Below are positions 16,634 to 24,114 of a stretch of DNA of 64,000 nt, piece after piece. Under the pieces are notes generated by a model. It ran no database searches. It saw nothing but the letters and a program-made list of their open reading frames with translations, and was not told the DNA's origin. Both the position numbers and the translations under genes were made by a program. Source of the stretch: Pseudobdellovibrionaceae bacterium (GTDB lineage: Bacteria; Bdellovibrionota; Bdellovibrionia; Bdellovibrionales; Bdellovibrionaceae). The stretch is from contig JABWCN010000004.1 in NCBI GenBank assembly GCA_013359135.1, forward strand, positions 1 through 64,000, read 5' to 3'. Within the stretch, counting starts at the first letter, position 1. Each line of letters begins with the position of its first letter.

Positions 16634-19528
16634 CTACTGCTGGACTCTATGATAATTTAAAACTTGCTCAATTTCATATGGGACTCGCTCTCCCTCTTCG
16701 TTGATTTTAAATACTTTAGTCGTAACCTGAAAACCAGCACTAATATTATTTAAAACATAGGTCTTATAAGCATCTTCTTTAGGAAAAATATATGTTCCCT
16801 TTAACCCTTTTGAGGTCTGAGCAATTTCAGAAAAACTCATCATCTTTCTGATCCCATCAAATAGCTGATAAGTCGAATTAGTTTGATTGACTGTAAAAGT
16901 TGAAACAGTTGTAGATGAAGCAATTATAACTAAATTTTTAGAAGCAGCGATTCCAAGCTCTTGAGCCGCTTTAGTATAACTACTACAACTTGTGTTTAGA
17001 TATAAAAACTGACCACCTAGTTTCTCATCCTCTCTGATCTTAAGCCAATTAGCAAACTCTTGGTTTGAAATATACAAAGGATTATAACTGCCATCATGAT
17101 AAAACAAATCTATAATTTCTGTATAATCTGAATGTTCAAGCTTTGCCCTTACCAAAAACATTTTCTTATTTATCGAAAATAGATTTCTATAATCTCCATC
17201 CGAATGTGCCTCTTTCATGAAGAAATCTAATTTATCTTTAGTTCCTGAAATTCCTTGCTTTAAAAAAAGCAGTGGATCATTAATCTCAACTTCTTTTTCT
17301 ACAGTAAAGTTTTGTTGCTTTAAATAATAAATATAGCTTTTAAGCATTCCATCTTGAATTGTTTTGGAAATATTAGATCCTATGGCAACTAGACCGTGAT
17401 ATACTTTATCATCAAGAACTTCTTCTTTATTGGGACCATCAACCAATGTCGGTGTAAACTCTACAAGCCTCTTCTTTTTTGTAATAACCCCTTCAAAATT
17501 TTCTTCTTTATGACTCCAGCTCACTGTTTTAACGCCCTCATCATAAACATAAAAATACATTGGATCGAAAGCGTAGAACCCACCCTTGTTCCTTTTCAAA
17601 TCGGAATTAACAAAATCACTCTCGCTAAATAATTCTTGAGTTCCAATAATTGTAATATATGTGTCATTATTCGTAAGAATTAAATCCGTCAGATCGAAAG
17701 TTTTTAAGTTTAACAATTGCTTTACTTTTTGAGTACTAAACCAGTCCAAGGTTGAAAAAAAGACACTCCGTAAATTGTAGTCATTGTTTCTAATCGCCTC
17801 AGCAATCAAAGTTCCGCTATCCATTGCTATATCATTTTTATCTTCGTCTGTAAGAATATTTAAATAAGGCTTAATAAAGAGTAATTTTTGTAAACTCAAA
17901 GAATTTTGAGTTGAATTTTGAAGAGCCATACTTTTAATCTTGTTCATGATCGAGTCTTTATAAGATTTTGAAACTACTTTCCTTACATCCTGTGAAAAAC
18001 AGATATTATCAAGCTTACCTTTTATTTTTTTTACTTTATTTAAGGAACGATTAATCAAACTTAATTTGCGATATCTAATATCTTCTTTGAATTTTCCAAC
18101 AATAAGTACTAACAAATCATTAAAATACTCTGAAAACTCAGAATAGAAAACTTTTTCTAGAAGTTCAATATCTTTAGCACTCAAATCAGAATTGCGTAGC
18201 ATTCTCTGTAAAAGATAATCTATTTCAGTAAAGGTCAATTCGCTTTTCAAAATAACTTCATTATAGTTCTTGTTATTCATCACATCCCAAGCCATCACAT
18301 TCGACTCAGTTCCATCACACGCAGTTTGTCCTTTTAACTGAGTCTTAACATAATCAAAAGAAGAGATATTTTGAAGGTTACTCACTATAGAAGATTTTTC
18401 TTCATCACATTTAACTAAGTCAGCATTTATAATATAAAAGAAAAGGTCTTGAGTGTCCTTTAAAAAAAGACTTTTAGATGAGGTTGATATCAGTTTAACA
18501 TTTCCTTCATAATTTGCGTCTTTCTGATTAAAAACTATAAATAACTTACCATTTTTTAATACAGAAATATCTTGCAAGCCAACTTTCCAACTACTTTTGG
18601 AAGAGTCATTATCGTTTATTCCATTATAATCAATCTTAATAGCTTCACCCGATGCAAGAACAATTGCATCTTTACTTTTACTTAGCTTTGCATTTACAAC
18701 TACCAATTTGTTTTTATCAATAACACTGAGCTTAAAAGAACAGTTGTCACATAACTCAGACTTAGACGTACTAAAAATAATTCGATCTTGACTAATAAAA
18801 TAAGCCGAAAAATTTATGCTCTTAATATTTTCTTTTAGTGTTTGATTTATATAAGGTATTTTTAACCCTAATTTAGCATCATATAGAAAAAGAGATCCAT
18901 CATCAGATTGAACAACAAACTTTTGCTTTTTTTCTCCTAACTCCTGAACAATCACTTTACCTATTTTATCTTTAACTCCTAAGTAAGAAAATAAATACAA
19001 ATAATTACTTTCGCCAACAGTCTCTAGAAGAGTAATGCCTAAGGGGTTATACTCAACAATTTCATTTTCATAACTATAAAAATCTGTACTAGATTTAATC
19101 GCCTTATTAAAATCTGCCTTTAAATTATTTCCGGCTGTCGTTTCTAAAGGTATAAGAAAATACGTATATACTGCCCCATTTGAGTTTGTTACTTGATTAA
19201 TCAAATAACCAGAAACGATAATTGCTTTTTTTCCAAGAAGTCTATAATTGGCGCCATAAGAATTTAACAGATCTATTTTACCTTGCCAGTTAATAAACTC
19301 AAGAGTCTCTGTTGCTGCTGTTAATCCACATTGTTTGGAAAAATTAAGATTAATTTTTGTTTTTTCATTAGCTGCATTAACTACACTATCTTTCTGTATT
19401 TTCTCTAAACTTTCATAGTCCTGGATTGTAGGTACCACTGAAGCTGAAGTTGTCTGAGCTCTCACTGAAAAAAAACTAAAAATAGAAATGAAGGAGAAAA
19501 AGGTTACAAAATATTTTACCTGAACCAT
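16634..19528 (-). CDS. Large exported protein, possible C-terminal caspase-like domain
   Basis: 964 residues with an N-terminal signal peptide ending near VRAQ. I cannot assign the first 700 residues; they alternate beta-rich and helical parts with scattered cysteines. The C-terminal 250 residues resemble a clan CD (caspase/gingipain-like) fold: a start like a Rossmann strand (HGLVAIGSNI), then EAHSDGDYRN with His775, a strand QFLYLNTSCSS with Cys848, and another strand NLVIIASSTT. The order strand-His, strand-Cys, strand matches that fold, but the assignment rests on motif reading only. It stands alone, convergent to the UbiB-type gene and upstream of no operon partner. Confidence 0.6.
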   Translation of the reverse strand: MVQVKYFVTFFSFISIFSFFSVRAQTTSASVVPTIQDYESLEKIQKDSVVNAANEKTKINLNFSKQCGLTAATETLEFINWQGKIDLLNSYGANYRLLGKKAIIVSGYLINQVTNSNGAVYTYFLIPLETTAGNNLKADFNKAIKSSTDFYSYENEIVEYNPLGITLLETVGESNYLYLFSYLGVKDKIGKVIVQELGEKKQKFVVQSDDGSLFLYDAKLGLKIPYINQTLKENIKSINFSAYFISQDRIIFSTSKSELCDNCSFKLSVIDKNKLVVVNAKLSKSKDAIVLASGEAIKIDYNGINDNDSSKSSWKVGLQDISVLKNGKLFIVFNQKDANYEGNVKLISTSSKSLFLKDTQDLFFYIINADLVKCDEEKSSIVSNLQNISSFDYVKTQLKGQTACDGTESNVMAWDVMNNKNYNEVILKSELTFTEIDYLLQRMLRNSDLSAKDIELLEKVFYSEFSEYFNDLLVLIVGKFKEDIRYRKLSLINRSLNKVKKIKGKLDNICFSQDVRKVVSKSYKDSIMNKIKSMALQNSTQNSLSLQKLLFIKPYLNILTDEDKNDIAMDSGTLIAEAIRNNDYNLRSVFFSTLDWFSTQKVKQLLNLKTFDLTDLILTNNDTYITIIGTQELFSESDFVNSDLKRNKGGFYAFDPMYFYVYDEGVKTVSWSHKEENFEGVITKKKRLVEFTPTLVDGPNKEEVLDDKVYHGLVAIGSNISKTIQDGMLKSYIYYLKQQNFTVEKEVEINDPLLFLKQGISGTKDKLDFFMKEAHSDGDYRNLFSINKKMFLVRAKLEHSDYTEIIDLFYHDGSYNPLYISNQEFANWLKIREDEKLGGQFLYLNTSCSSYTKAAQELGIAASKNLVIIASSTTVSTFTVNQTNSTYQLFDGIRKMMSFSEIAQTSKGLKGTYIFPKEDAYKTYVLNNISAGFQVTTKVFKINEEGERVPYEIEQVLNYHRVQQ

Positions 19529-19673
19529 ACACCACCCCGGTTACAATCGTCCAAAGACTAGTACCTTATGCTCAGGTAAAAATGAAATTTATTTTTTTTT
19601 AAAGATTTCAATTCATTTATTGATTTAAAATTTTCACGACTGTCACAATTTTTGACATTTTTTAACTGATGAA

Positions 19674-19704
19674 AAAAGGGACTCAAAATATTTTGAATCC
19701 CTTT
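19674..19704 (-). terminator. Terminator of the first flagellin gene
   Basis: AAAGGGA and TCCCTTT arms enclose an inner CAAAATATTTTG palindrome just past the flagellin stop codon. On the minus strand the hairpin runs into TTTTTT. This is a good Rho-independent terminator. Confidence 0.85.
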
Positions 19705-19711
19705 CTATAAA

Positions 19712-20545
19712 TTAGCCTAACAATTTTAGAGCTAATTGATTCATTTGATTAGCTTGACCAAGAACTGAAACTCCGGCCTGCATTAAAATATTATTTCTAG
19801 TCAACTCAGCGCTCTCAGCCGCAACATCGGCGTCTCTAATTCGAGAATTAGCTGCGGAAATGTTTTCATCGTAAACCAAAAGGTTATTGGATGTTGATTG
19901 CAATCTGTTCTGCATAGCTCCAAAATTAGCCCTAATGGCGTTAATCGAAACCAAAGCATTATCTACATTTTGCAAACTCATTTGCGCACCCTCTTTCGAG
20001 GCAACAGCTTCTGCCACAAGGCCTAAAGCTTCCAAAGTCGAATTAGCAGCTCCTGAATTAAAAGAAATTCTATCCTTAAATGGATCATTATTAACTCCAA
20101 CTTGGATATCAATAACTCCGCCAGTACCATTCAATAAATCATAACCATTATAACTCGTGGCCTCGGTTACTCTTTGAATCTCTGATTTTAATTGTTGATA
20201 TTCAACATCTAAAAACTTTCTCTCTGTATCACCAATCGTGTCAGATGCTGATTGCACACCAAGCTCTCTAAGTCTTATTAACATATTAGAGACTTCGTTC
20301 AAACTACCCTCTGCTATCTGTACTAAGGAAATACCATCGTTGGCATTTCTATTAGCTTGACGTAGTCCTCTGATTTGTCCCTTTAGGTTTTCAGAGATGG
20401 CTAACCCTGCAGCATCGTCAGCAGCTTGATTGATTCTTTGACCAGATGCCAATCTTGACATAGACCTCGTTTGATTGATGTTGGTCATATACAAATTCTT
20501 TTGAGCATTCAAAGATGCCACATTTGTATTTATCCTTAAACCCAT
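19712..20545 (-). CDS. fliC: Flagellin
   Basis: 277 residues with the two conserved flagellin ends: N-terminal MGLRINTNVASLNAQKNL and LASGQRINQAADDAAGLAIS, and C-terminal SRIRDADVAAESAELTRNNI and NQMNQLALKLLG. The variable surface domain is very short, so it is a compact D0/D1-only flagellin. It polymerises outside the cell to form the flagellar filament. The ATG has AGGAGG close upstream, and its leader holds a hairpin and a sigma-28-like promoter. A second flagellin gene lies 1.5 kb away on the same strand; Bdellovibrio species usually carry several flagellin genes. Confidence 0.97.
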   Translation of the reverse strand: MGLRINTNVASLNAQKNLYMTNINQTRSMSRLASGQRINQAADDAAGLAISENLKGQIRGLRQANRNANDGISLVQIAEGSLNEVSNMLIRLRELGVQSASDTIGDTERKFLDVEYQQLKSEIQRVTEATSYNGYDLLNGTGGVIDIQVGVNNDPFKDRISFNSGAANSTLEALGLVAEAVASKEGAQMSLQNVDNALVSINAIRANFGAMQNRLQSTSNNLLVYDENISAANSRIRDADVAAESAELTRNNILMQAGVSVLGQANQMNQLALKLLG

Positions 20546-20598
20546 TTATCCTCCTTGCATAGTTAAATCCTCCATGATTTTTTGCCTTCCCTTGGCGC

Positions 20599-20619
20599 TA
20601 AAGAACTTCTTGTTCTTTA
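20599..20619 (-). promoter_or_regulatory. Leader hairpin of the first flagellin mRNA
   Basis: TAAAGAAC and GTTCTTTA form a perfect 8-bp stem with a 5-nt loop, 54-74 nt upstream of the flagellin ATG and a few nucleotides after the start expected from the sigma-28-like promoter. It may stabilise the mRNA 5' end. Confidence 0.55.
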
Positions 20620-20631
20620 ATGATACGTATT

Positions 20632-20658
20632 GATTCGGTACAAGAATTAAATAGCTTA
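20632..20658 (-). promoter_or_regulatory. Sigma-28-like promoter of the first flagellin
   Basis: On the minus strand TAAG, 15 nt, ACCGAATC. This fits the FliA consensus TAAA-N15-GCCGATAA at the T..A and CCGA positions and has the correct spacing. It places the mRNA start about 80 nt before the ATG. Confidence 0.6.
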
Positions 20659-20825
20659 AGTCGAGTTTTTTAATTATTTGAATTGTTTTTTCAGGACTAA
20701 AATAGAGAATTCATTTATATTTCAAAGATTATTAAAAAAAAAGACAAAATTTTATTCTGAAATTTAGTTCCAACATGCCTTCAAAAAACTTATAATTTAT
20801 TCAATAAATACATAAAATGTTTTCT

Positions 20826-20856
20826 GTCAAAAATATTGACGTTCCAAAATTGGAAC
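20826..20856. promoter_or_regulatory. Two adjacent inverted repeats upstream of an exported-protein pair
   Basis: GTCAA-5 nt-TTGAC (20826-20840) abuts GTTCCAA-AA-TTGGAAC (20841-20856), about 70 nt upstream of the ATG at 20927. The first repeat's right arm could act as a -35 (TTGACG). This looks like an operator region; the regulator is unknown. Confidence 0.4.
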
Positions 20857-20926
20857 ACTTTTTAACTAAATTAAATCTTAAAAAGTATCTGTTTCTGCTA
20901 TATCTCTCCTTAACAAAGGAGTCATA

Positions 20927-21553
20927 ATGAAATATTTGATTGTATCATTATTTTGTTTAATAAATTTTCAAAATGCTAGCGCAGATGCCACTGCGGTGTT
21001 TGACTGTGGTTACACTTCTGATGGTATTTATCGCTGTAGTGACTTAAAGCTGCGTGCAACTCCAACCAAACAGCAATTTGAAGTGCCTTTGAGAAAAAAA
21101 ATATCATCTAAAGTTCTAAGTGCCAAAATTGTTGGTTATTCCAAACAGCTTCAAGACAAAACTGTGACTGGCTACTATGATATCAAACTGCAATTTTGCG
21201 GTCCCATGCCTGGAAGTTCAGAGTCAAATGCAATAGAATGGAAAAAGAAAAATCAGGGTAACTATTTAATCAACTACTCTAATGAGTATGACAATTTAGC
21301 TTGGATTCTAGGTGGGGTTAACTCAACAATTAAAGAAATTCATTTTAGTTTAATTTATCACAAAACAATTTATTCTAGCTTAGATAAGCTTACTGATATT
21401 TGTTATATTAATACAAGAACTATAAAATTGTTCTGTCAATTATTGACAGATTATGATGGAGCTGGTTGTAATTTTGTAATTAACAACTCACAAACATTGG
21501 CCATAGAACTTTTTCGTAATAACTTAAATCAACCTTCACTTATTCTTTATTAA
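20927..21553 (+). CDS. Exported hypothetical protein
   Basis: 208 residues with a signal peptide cut near ASA. About eight cysteines in the mature part suggest disulphide bonds in the periplasm or outside the cell. No family recognised. AAAGGAG precedes the ATG. The next small exported protein follows after 22 nt, so they probably form a two-gene operon behind the paired inverted repeats. Confidence 0.7.
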   Translation: MKYLIVSLFCLINFQNASADATAVFDCGYTSDGIYRCSDLKLRATPTKQQFEVPLRKKISSKVLSAKIVGYSKQLQDKTVTGYYDIKLQFCGPMPGSSESNAIEWKKKNQGNYLINYSNEYDNLAWILGGVNSTIKEIHFSLIYHKTIYSSLDKLTDICYINTRTIKLFCQLLTDYDGAGCNFVINNSQTLAIELFRNNLNQPSLILY

Positions 21554-21575
21554 ATTTAAAACAGAGGAAAAAATT

Positions 21576-21866
21576 ATGACAAAATATATTTGTTTCAGTG
21601 TATTTATTATTGCATCTTTAGCAAGTTTTGCTGAAAATTTAGATTTCAATGAAAAACAAATAGCTATAGAAGCTAGTAATTATGGTCTTTGTCATGAATT
21701 AAAACTGCGAGCACCTAAAGGTGATGAGGTTCTCATCAAAATAAACTGTGAAGCTATAATTAAATCTTATGATTTGAAAATGGAAAGAAAAAACTTACTA
21801 AAAAGGCTTAATGAAATCAACGCCGAACTAAAAAAAATTGAACTTAATAAAGGACAATTACAATAA
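21576..21866 (+). CDS. Small exported coiled-coil hypothetical protein
   Basis: 96 residues: a signal peptide ending at SFA, two cysteines in the middle (CHELKLRAPKG and INCEAI), then a Lys/Glu/Leu-rich helix that should form a coiled coil. AGAGGAA precedes the ATG. It is the second gene of a pair. The fragment LKLRAP echoes LKLRATP in its neighbour, so the two may share distant ancestry. Confidence 0.65.
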   Translation: MTKYICFSVFIIASLASFAENLDFNEKQIAIEASNYGLCHELKLRAPKGDEVLIKINCEAIIKSYDLKMERKNLLKRLNEINAELKKIELNKGQLQ

Positions 21867-21872
21867 AATTAA

Positions 21873-21893
21873 TGGGGCAGGTTTACTGCCCCA
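21873..21893 (+). terminator. GC-rich hairpin after the exported-protein pair
   Basis: TGGGGCAG, loop GTTTA, CTGCCCCA: an 8-bp GC-rich stem 7 nt after the stop codon. No T tract follows, so it may stabilise the 3' end or terminate weakly. Confidence 0.55.
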
Positions 21894-21958
21894 AACGCAG
21901 GAAACAGATCAAGTAAAGCTACACACAAAATGGTGCCTATAGGGATTCTTATGAGGGT

Positions 21959-21977
21959 GATCTTGATCTACAAGATC
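21959..21977. repeat. Short perfect hairpin between convergent genes
   Basis: GATCTTG, ATCTA, CAAGATC. It lies between the exported-protein pair and the end of the second flagellin gene and could take part in termination from either side; no T tract follows. Confidence 0.35.
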
Positions 21978-22049
21978 GAACAACCTTTAATTAATGGTGA
22001 GAGTTTTAAGGTTAAATCAAGAATATCTGTCAAGATTCAACCTTATTAT

Positions 22050-22901
22050 CTAGCCTCCATTAAACGATTTGTTCAAGAGTCCTAGTGCTACATTCGCTTG
22101 TGAATTCGCTTGTGCTAATACTGAAGTACCAGCATTTAATAATATATTATTTCTTGTCATCTCGGAAGTTTCTTCAGCAACATCCACATCTCTAATTCGA
22201 GAATTTGCAGCTGACATATTTTCCACGTTGACTTGAATGTTACTAATAGTTGATTGCAGACGATTTTGAATCGCTCCAAAATCAGCTCTCATTGCAGAAA
22301 CGCTCACAATGGCATTATCAATTGCCGCCAGAGCATTTTGTGCCGAGGCTTTATCAGCCACACTAGTTAAATTCACTCCAAGTGCTGCTGAATTAGCATC
22401 TGCTTTTGAAGCATCAAATGAAATTCTGTCAATTTCTGGATTATTTCTAGTTCCTACTTGGAAATCAAGAATGGATCCAACCCCTGCCAGCAATTGAGTT
22501 CCGTTAAACTCAGTACCTTCAGCTATACGATCAACCTCTGAAACTAGCTGATCATATTCCACATTTAGGAATTGTCTCTCTACTGGACCGATAGTATCTG
22601 AAGCTGCCTGAACTGCTAGCTCTCTCAATCTGATAAGGATTGTAGAGACCTCATTCATTGCTCCCTCAGCTACCTGCACGAGAGAAATACCATCTTGGGC
22701 ATTTCTTGAAGCCTGCTTAAGGCCTCGTACTTGCGCTTTTAAATTTTCAGAGATTGCTAACCCCGCAGCATCATCTCCAGCTCTGTTAATACGGAAACCT
22801 GATGCTAGCTTTTCCATGCTCTTATCAAGTCCCGACTTTGTACCCCAAAGCACTCTTTGGGCGTTCAAAGAAGCCGTATTGGTATTAATACGTAGCCCCA
22901 T
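22050..22901 (-). CDS. fliC: Flagellin
   Basis: 283 residues, clearly paralogous to the flagellin at 19712-20545, with MGLRINTNTASLNAQRVL, LASGFRINRAGDDAAGLAIS and SRIRDVDVAEETSEMTRNNI. It ends with a short extra NKSFNGG tail. The central region is short, as in its paralogue. Two flagellins may be used in different parts of the filament or at different times. GGAGGAGG lies just before the ATG, and the leader again has a hairpin and a sigma-28-like promoter. Confidence 0.97.
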   Translation of the reverse strand: MGLRINTNTASLNAQRVLWGTKSGLDKSMEKLASGFRINRAGDDAAGLAISENLKAQVRGLKQASRNAQDGISLVQVAEGAMNEVSTILIRLRELAVQAASDTIGPVERQFLNVEYDQLVSEVDRIAEGTEFNGTQLLAGVGSILDFQVGTRNNPEIDRISFDASKADANSAALGVNLTSVADKASAQNALAAIDNAIVSVSAMRADFGAIQNRLQSTISNIQVNVENMSAANSRIRDVDVAEETSEMTRNNILLNAGTSVLAQANSQANVALGLLNKSFNGG

Positions 22902-22949
22902 AACTTCCTCCTCCGTGAGTTAATCTGTCTCTATTCCTTAGAGAGCAGC

Positions 22950-22966
22950 GGAATCTTTATGATTCC
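22950..22966 (-). promoter_or_regulatory. Leader hairpin of the second flagellin mRNA
   Basis: GGAATC, TTTAT, GATTCC: a 6-bp stem with a 5-nt loop, 49-65 nt upstream of the ATG, in the same place as the hairpin of the other flagellin leader but with a different sequence. Confidence 0.5.
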
Positions 22967-22992
22967 TATGGGTGATTTCTTTCTTAATTATC

Positions 22993-23019
22993 ATTTCGGG
23001 ACATTTTCAAATAACTTGA
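22993..23019 (-). promoter_or_regulatory. Sigma-28-like promoter of the second flagellin
   Basis: On the minus strand TCAA, 15 nt, CCCGAAAT. Spacing and the CCGA core match the promoter of the other flagellin. The expected mRNA start is about 85 nt before the ATG. Confidence 0.55.
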
Positions 23020-23083
23020 GCCATAATGAGATGATTTTTAAAAATCTAGACCTTTAGCGTGCGATAAATACGCTATATACAAT

Positions 23084-23872
23084 TTAATTCAATGTCTCTA
23101 GAGGGATTAGCTGTACACAGAGGGTATAAGCTTTAATAGTTTCTGTGCTACTTTTCTTAAGCTCCTTATTAAATCGCTCTTGAAATTTATTAACAAAAGA
23201 GCGAATTTGTCTCTTCGCTCTAGGTAAAGATTTTTCACTCACAGGTAAAATTAATGCCTCTACATCCCTCTTGGAAACAGGGACAACTGTCAACCTCTGT
23301 GTGATTTCCTTTAGCAACTCTAAATGAAAATTAAGAATATCATTACTAGTCAAATCTTGACTAGTAGTTGTTGAATCTATCGCAACTTTATAATTATTTT
23401 CGCCTTTAAAAATTAAACCCGCCTGTTCTAAAGAAATTAACAATTCTTTAATCTTCCCCTCAGATAACTGCATTCTCTCTGCGTAATTTTTTTCTGAATA
23501 TGATTCTCCATATATTTCTACTAAGCACAGTAATGCAAAATAATGCCAATGATTTACTTTAGGAAACTCTTTGGCATCAATTAAATCTCTTTTTAAAACT
23601 TTTTTTGTTTTCAATTTATTTTGATTAATAATTAATTGATTAAAATACTTTTTTTCTTCACTAGTTAATAGAAAAACTTGCGCAAATTGATTGGCCAAAT
23701 TAAAAGTCATATTTCTTTTACCATTTATAATTTCTGATAATCGCCCTGGAGGGATATTCATTTTTTTTGCGAATTGCCGCATTGAAAACTTAGGAAATTT
23801 TTCTTTTTTTTTTGAATAGGTTACTTTTAAAAAATCAGCGACAGTTTTAATTTGATATATTTCACTTTTCAT
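23084..23872 (-). CDS. TIGR02147/DUF4423-type regulator with helix-turn-helix
   Basis: 262 residues. The N-terminal part (about 25-75) is a Cro/cI-like HTH: FSMRQFAKKMNIPPGRLSEIINGKRNMTF is spread over consecutive helices, followed by LTSEEKKYFNQLI. The remainder matches the TIGR02147/DUF4423 layout: a winged-helix-like segment (YAERMQLSEGKIKELLISLEQ) and RDVEALILPVS. The family is expanded in Bdellovibrio and Fibrobacter; its targets are mostly unknown. It sits next to the flagellin genes and diverges from a possible leaderless small ORF with a palindrome between them, so autoregulation is plausible. Confidence 0.75.
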   Translation of the reverse strand: MKSEIYQIKTVADFLKVTYSKKKEKFPKFSMRQFAKKMNIPPGRLSEIINGKRNMTFNLANQFAQVFLLTSEEKKYFNQLIINQNKLKTKKVLKRDLIDAKEFPKVNHWHYFALLCLVEIYGESYSEKNYAERMQLSEGKIKELLISLEQAGLIFKGENNYKVAIDSTTTSQDLTSNDILNFHLELLKEITQRLTVVPVSKRDVEALILPVSEKSLPRAKRQIRSFVNKFQERFNKELKKSSTETIKAYTLCVQLIPLETLN

Positions 23873-23885
23873 ATTATTTATTATC

Positions 23886-23905
23886 CATAGTATAATACTG
23901 CTATG
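23886..23905. promoter_or_regulatory. Divergent promoter with nested palindrome
   Basis: CATAG and CTATG flank the inner repeat AGTAT-A-ATACT. TATAAT (23891-23896) forms a plus-strand -10, and the complementary strand offers a -10 for the regulator gene. A regulator binding here would block both directions. Confidence 0.4.
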
Positions 23906-24070
23906 TCCATGTCAGCAGTTTTATTTTTTGAAAATAGCATAATCTTATTTATTCAAATAAAAAACCTTATTCCCGCTCAAAATCAAATTATGATCCCAAA
24001 ATTTATATGGGATCAAGTTAATAATGTAACATCTAATTTTACAGAGTTTAAGTCATTAGTTAAAAACTAA
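23903..24070 (+). CDS. Possible small leaderless ORF (55 aa)
   Basis: An open frame from ATG 23903 to TAA 24068-24070, beginning MSMSAVLFFENSIIL. The ATG lies 6 nt after TATAAT, exactly where transcription would begin, and there is no Shine-Dalgarno, so it would be a leaderless message. No family recognised. It may also be a chance frame in AT-rich DNA. Confidence 0.3.
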   Translation: MSMSAVLFFENSIILFIQIKNLIPAQNQIMIPKFIWDQVNNVTSNFTEFKSLVKN

Positions 24071-24114
24071 AACTCATCTTGCATTGCCTATAAACTTTTT
24101 CTAAAGTCTTAATC

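Noticed and set aside
21432-21449. Perfect palindrome CTGTCAAT-T-ATTGACAG
   Set aside because: It lies inside the coding region of an exported protein gene, so it is probably due to coding sequence; kept only as an echo of the upstream repeat.
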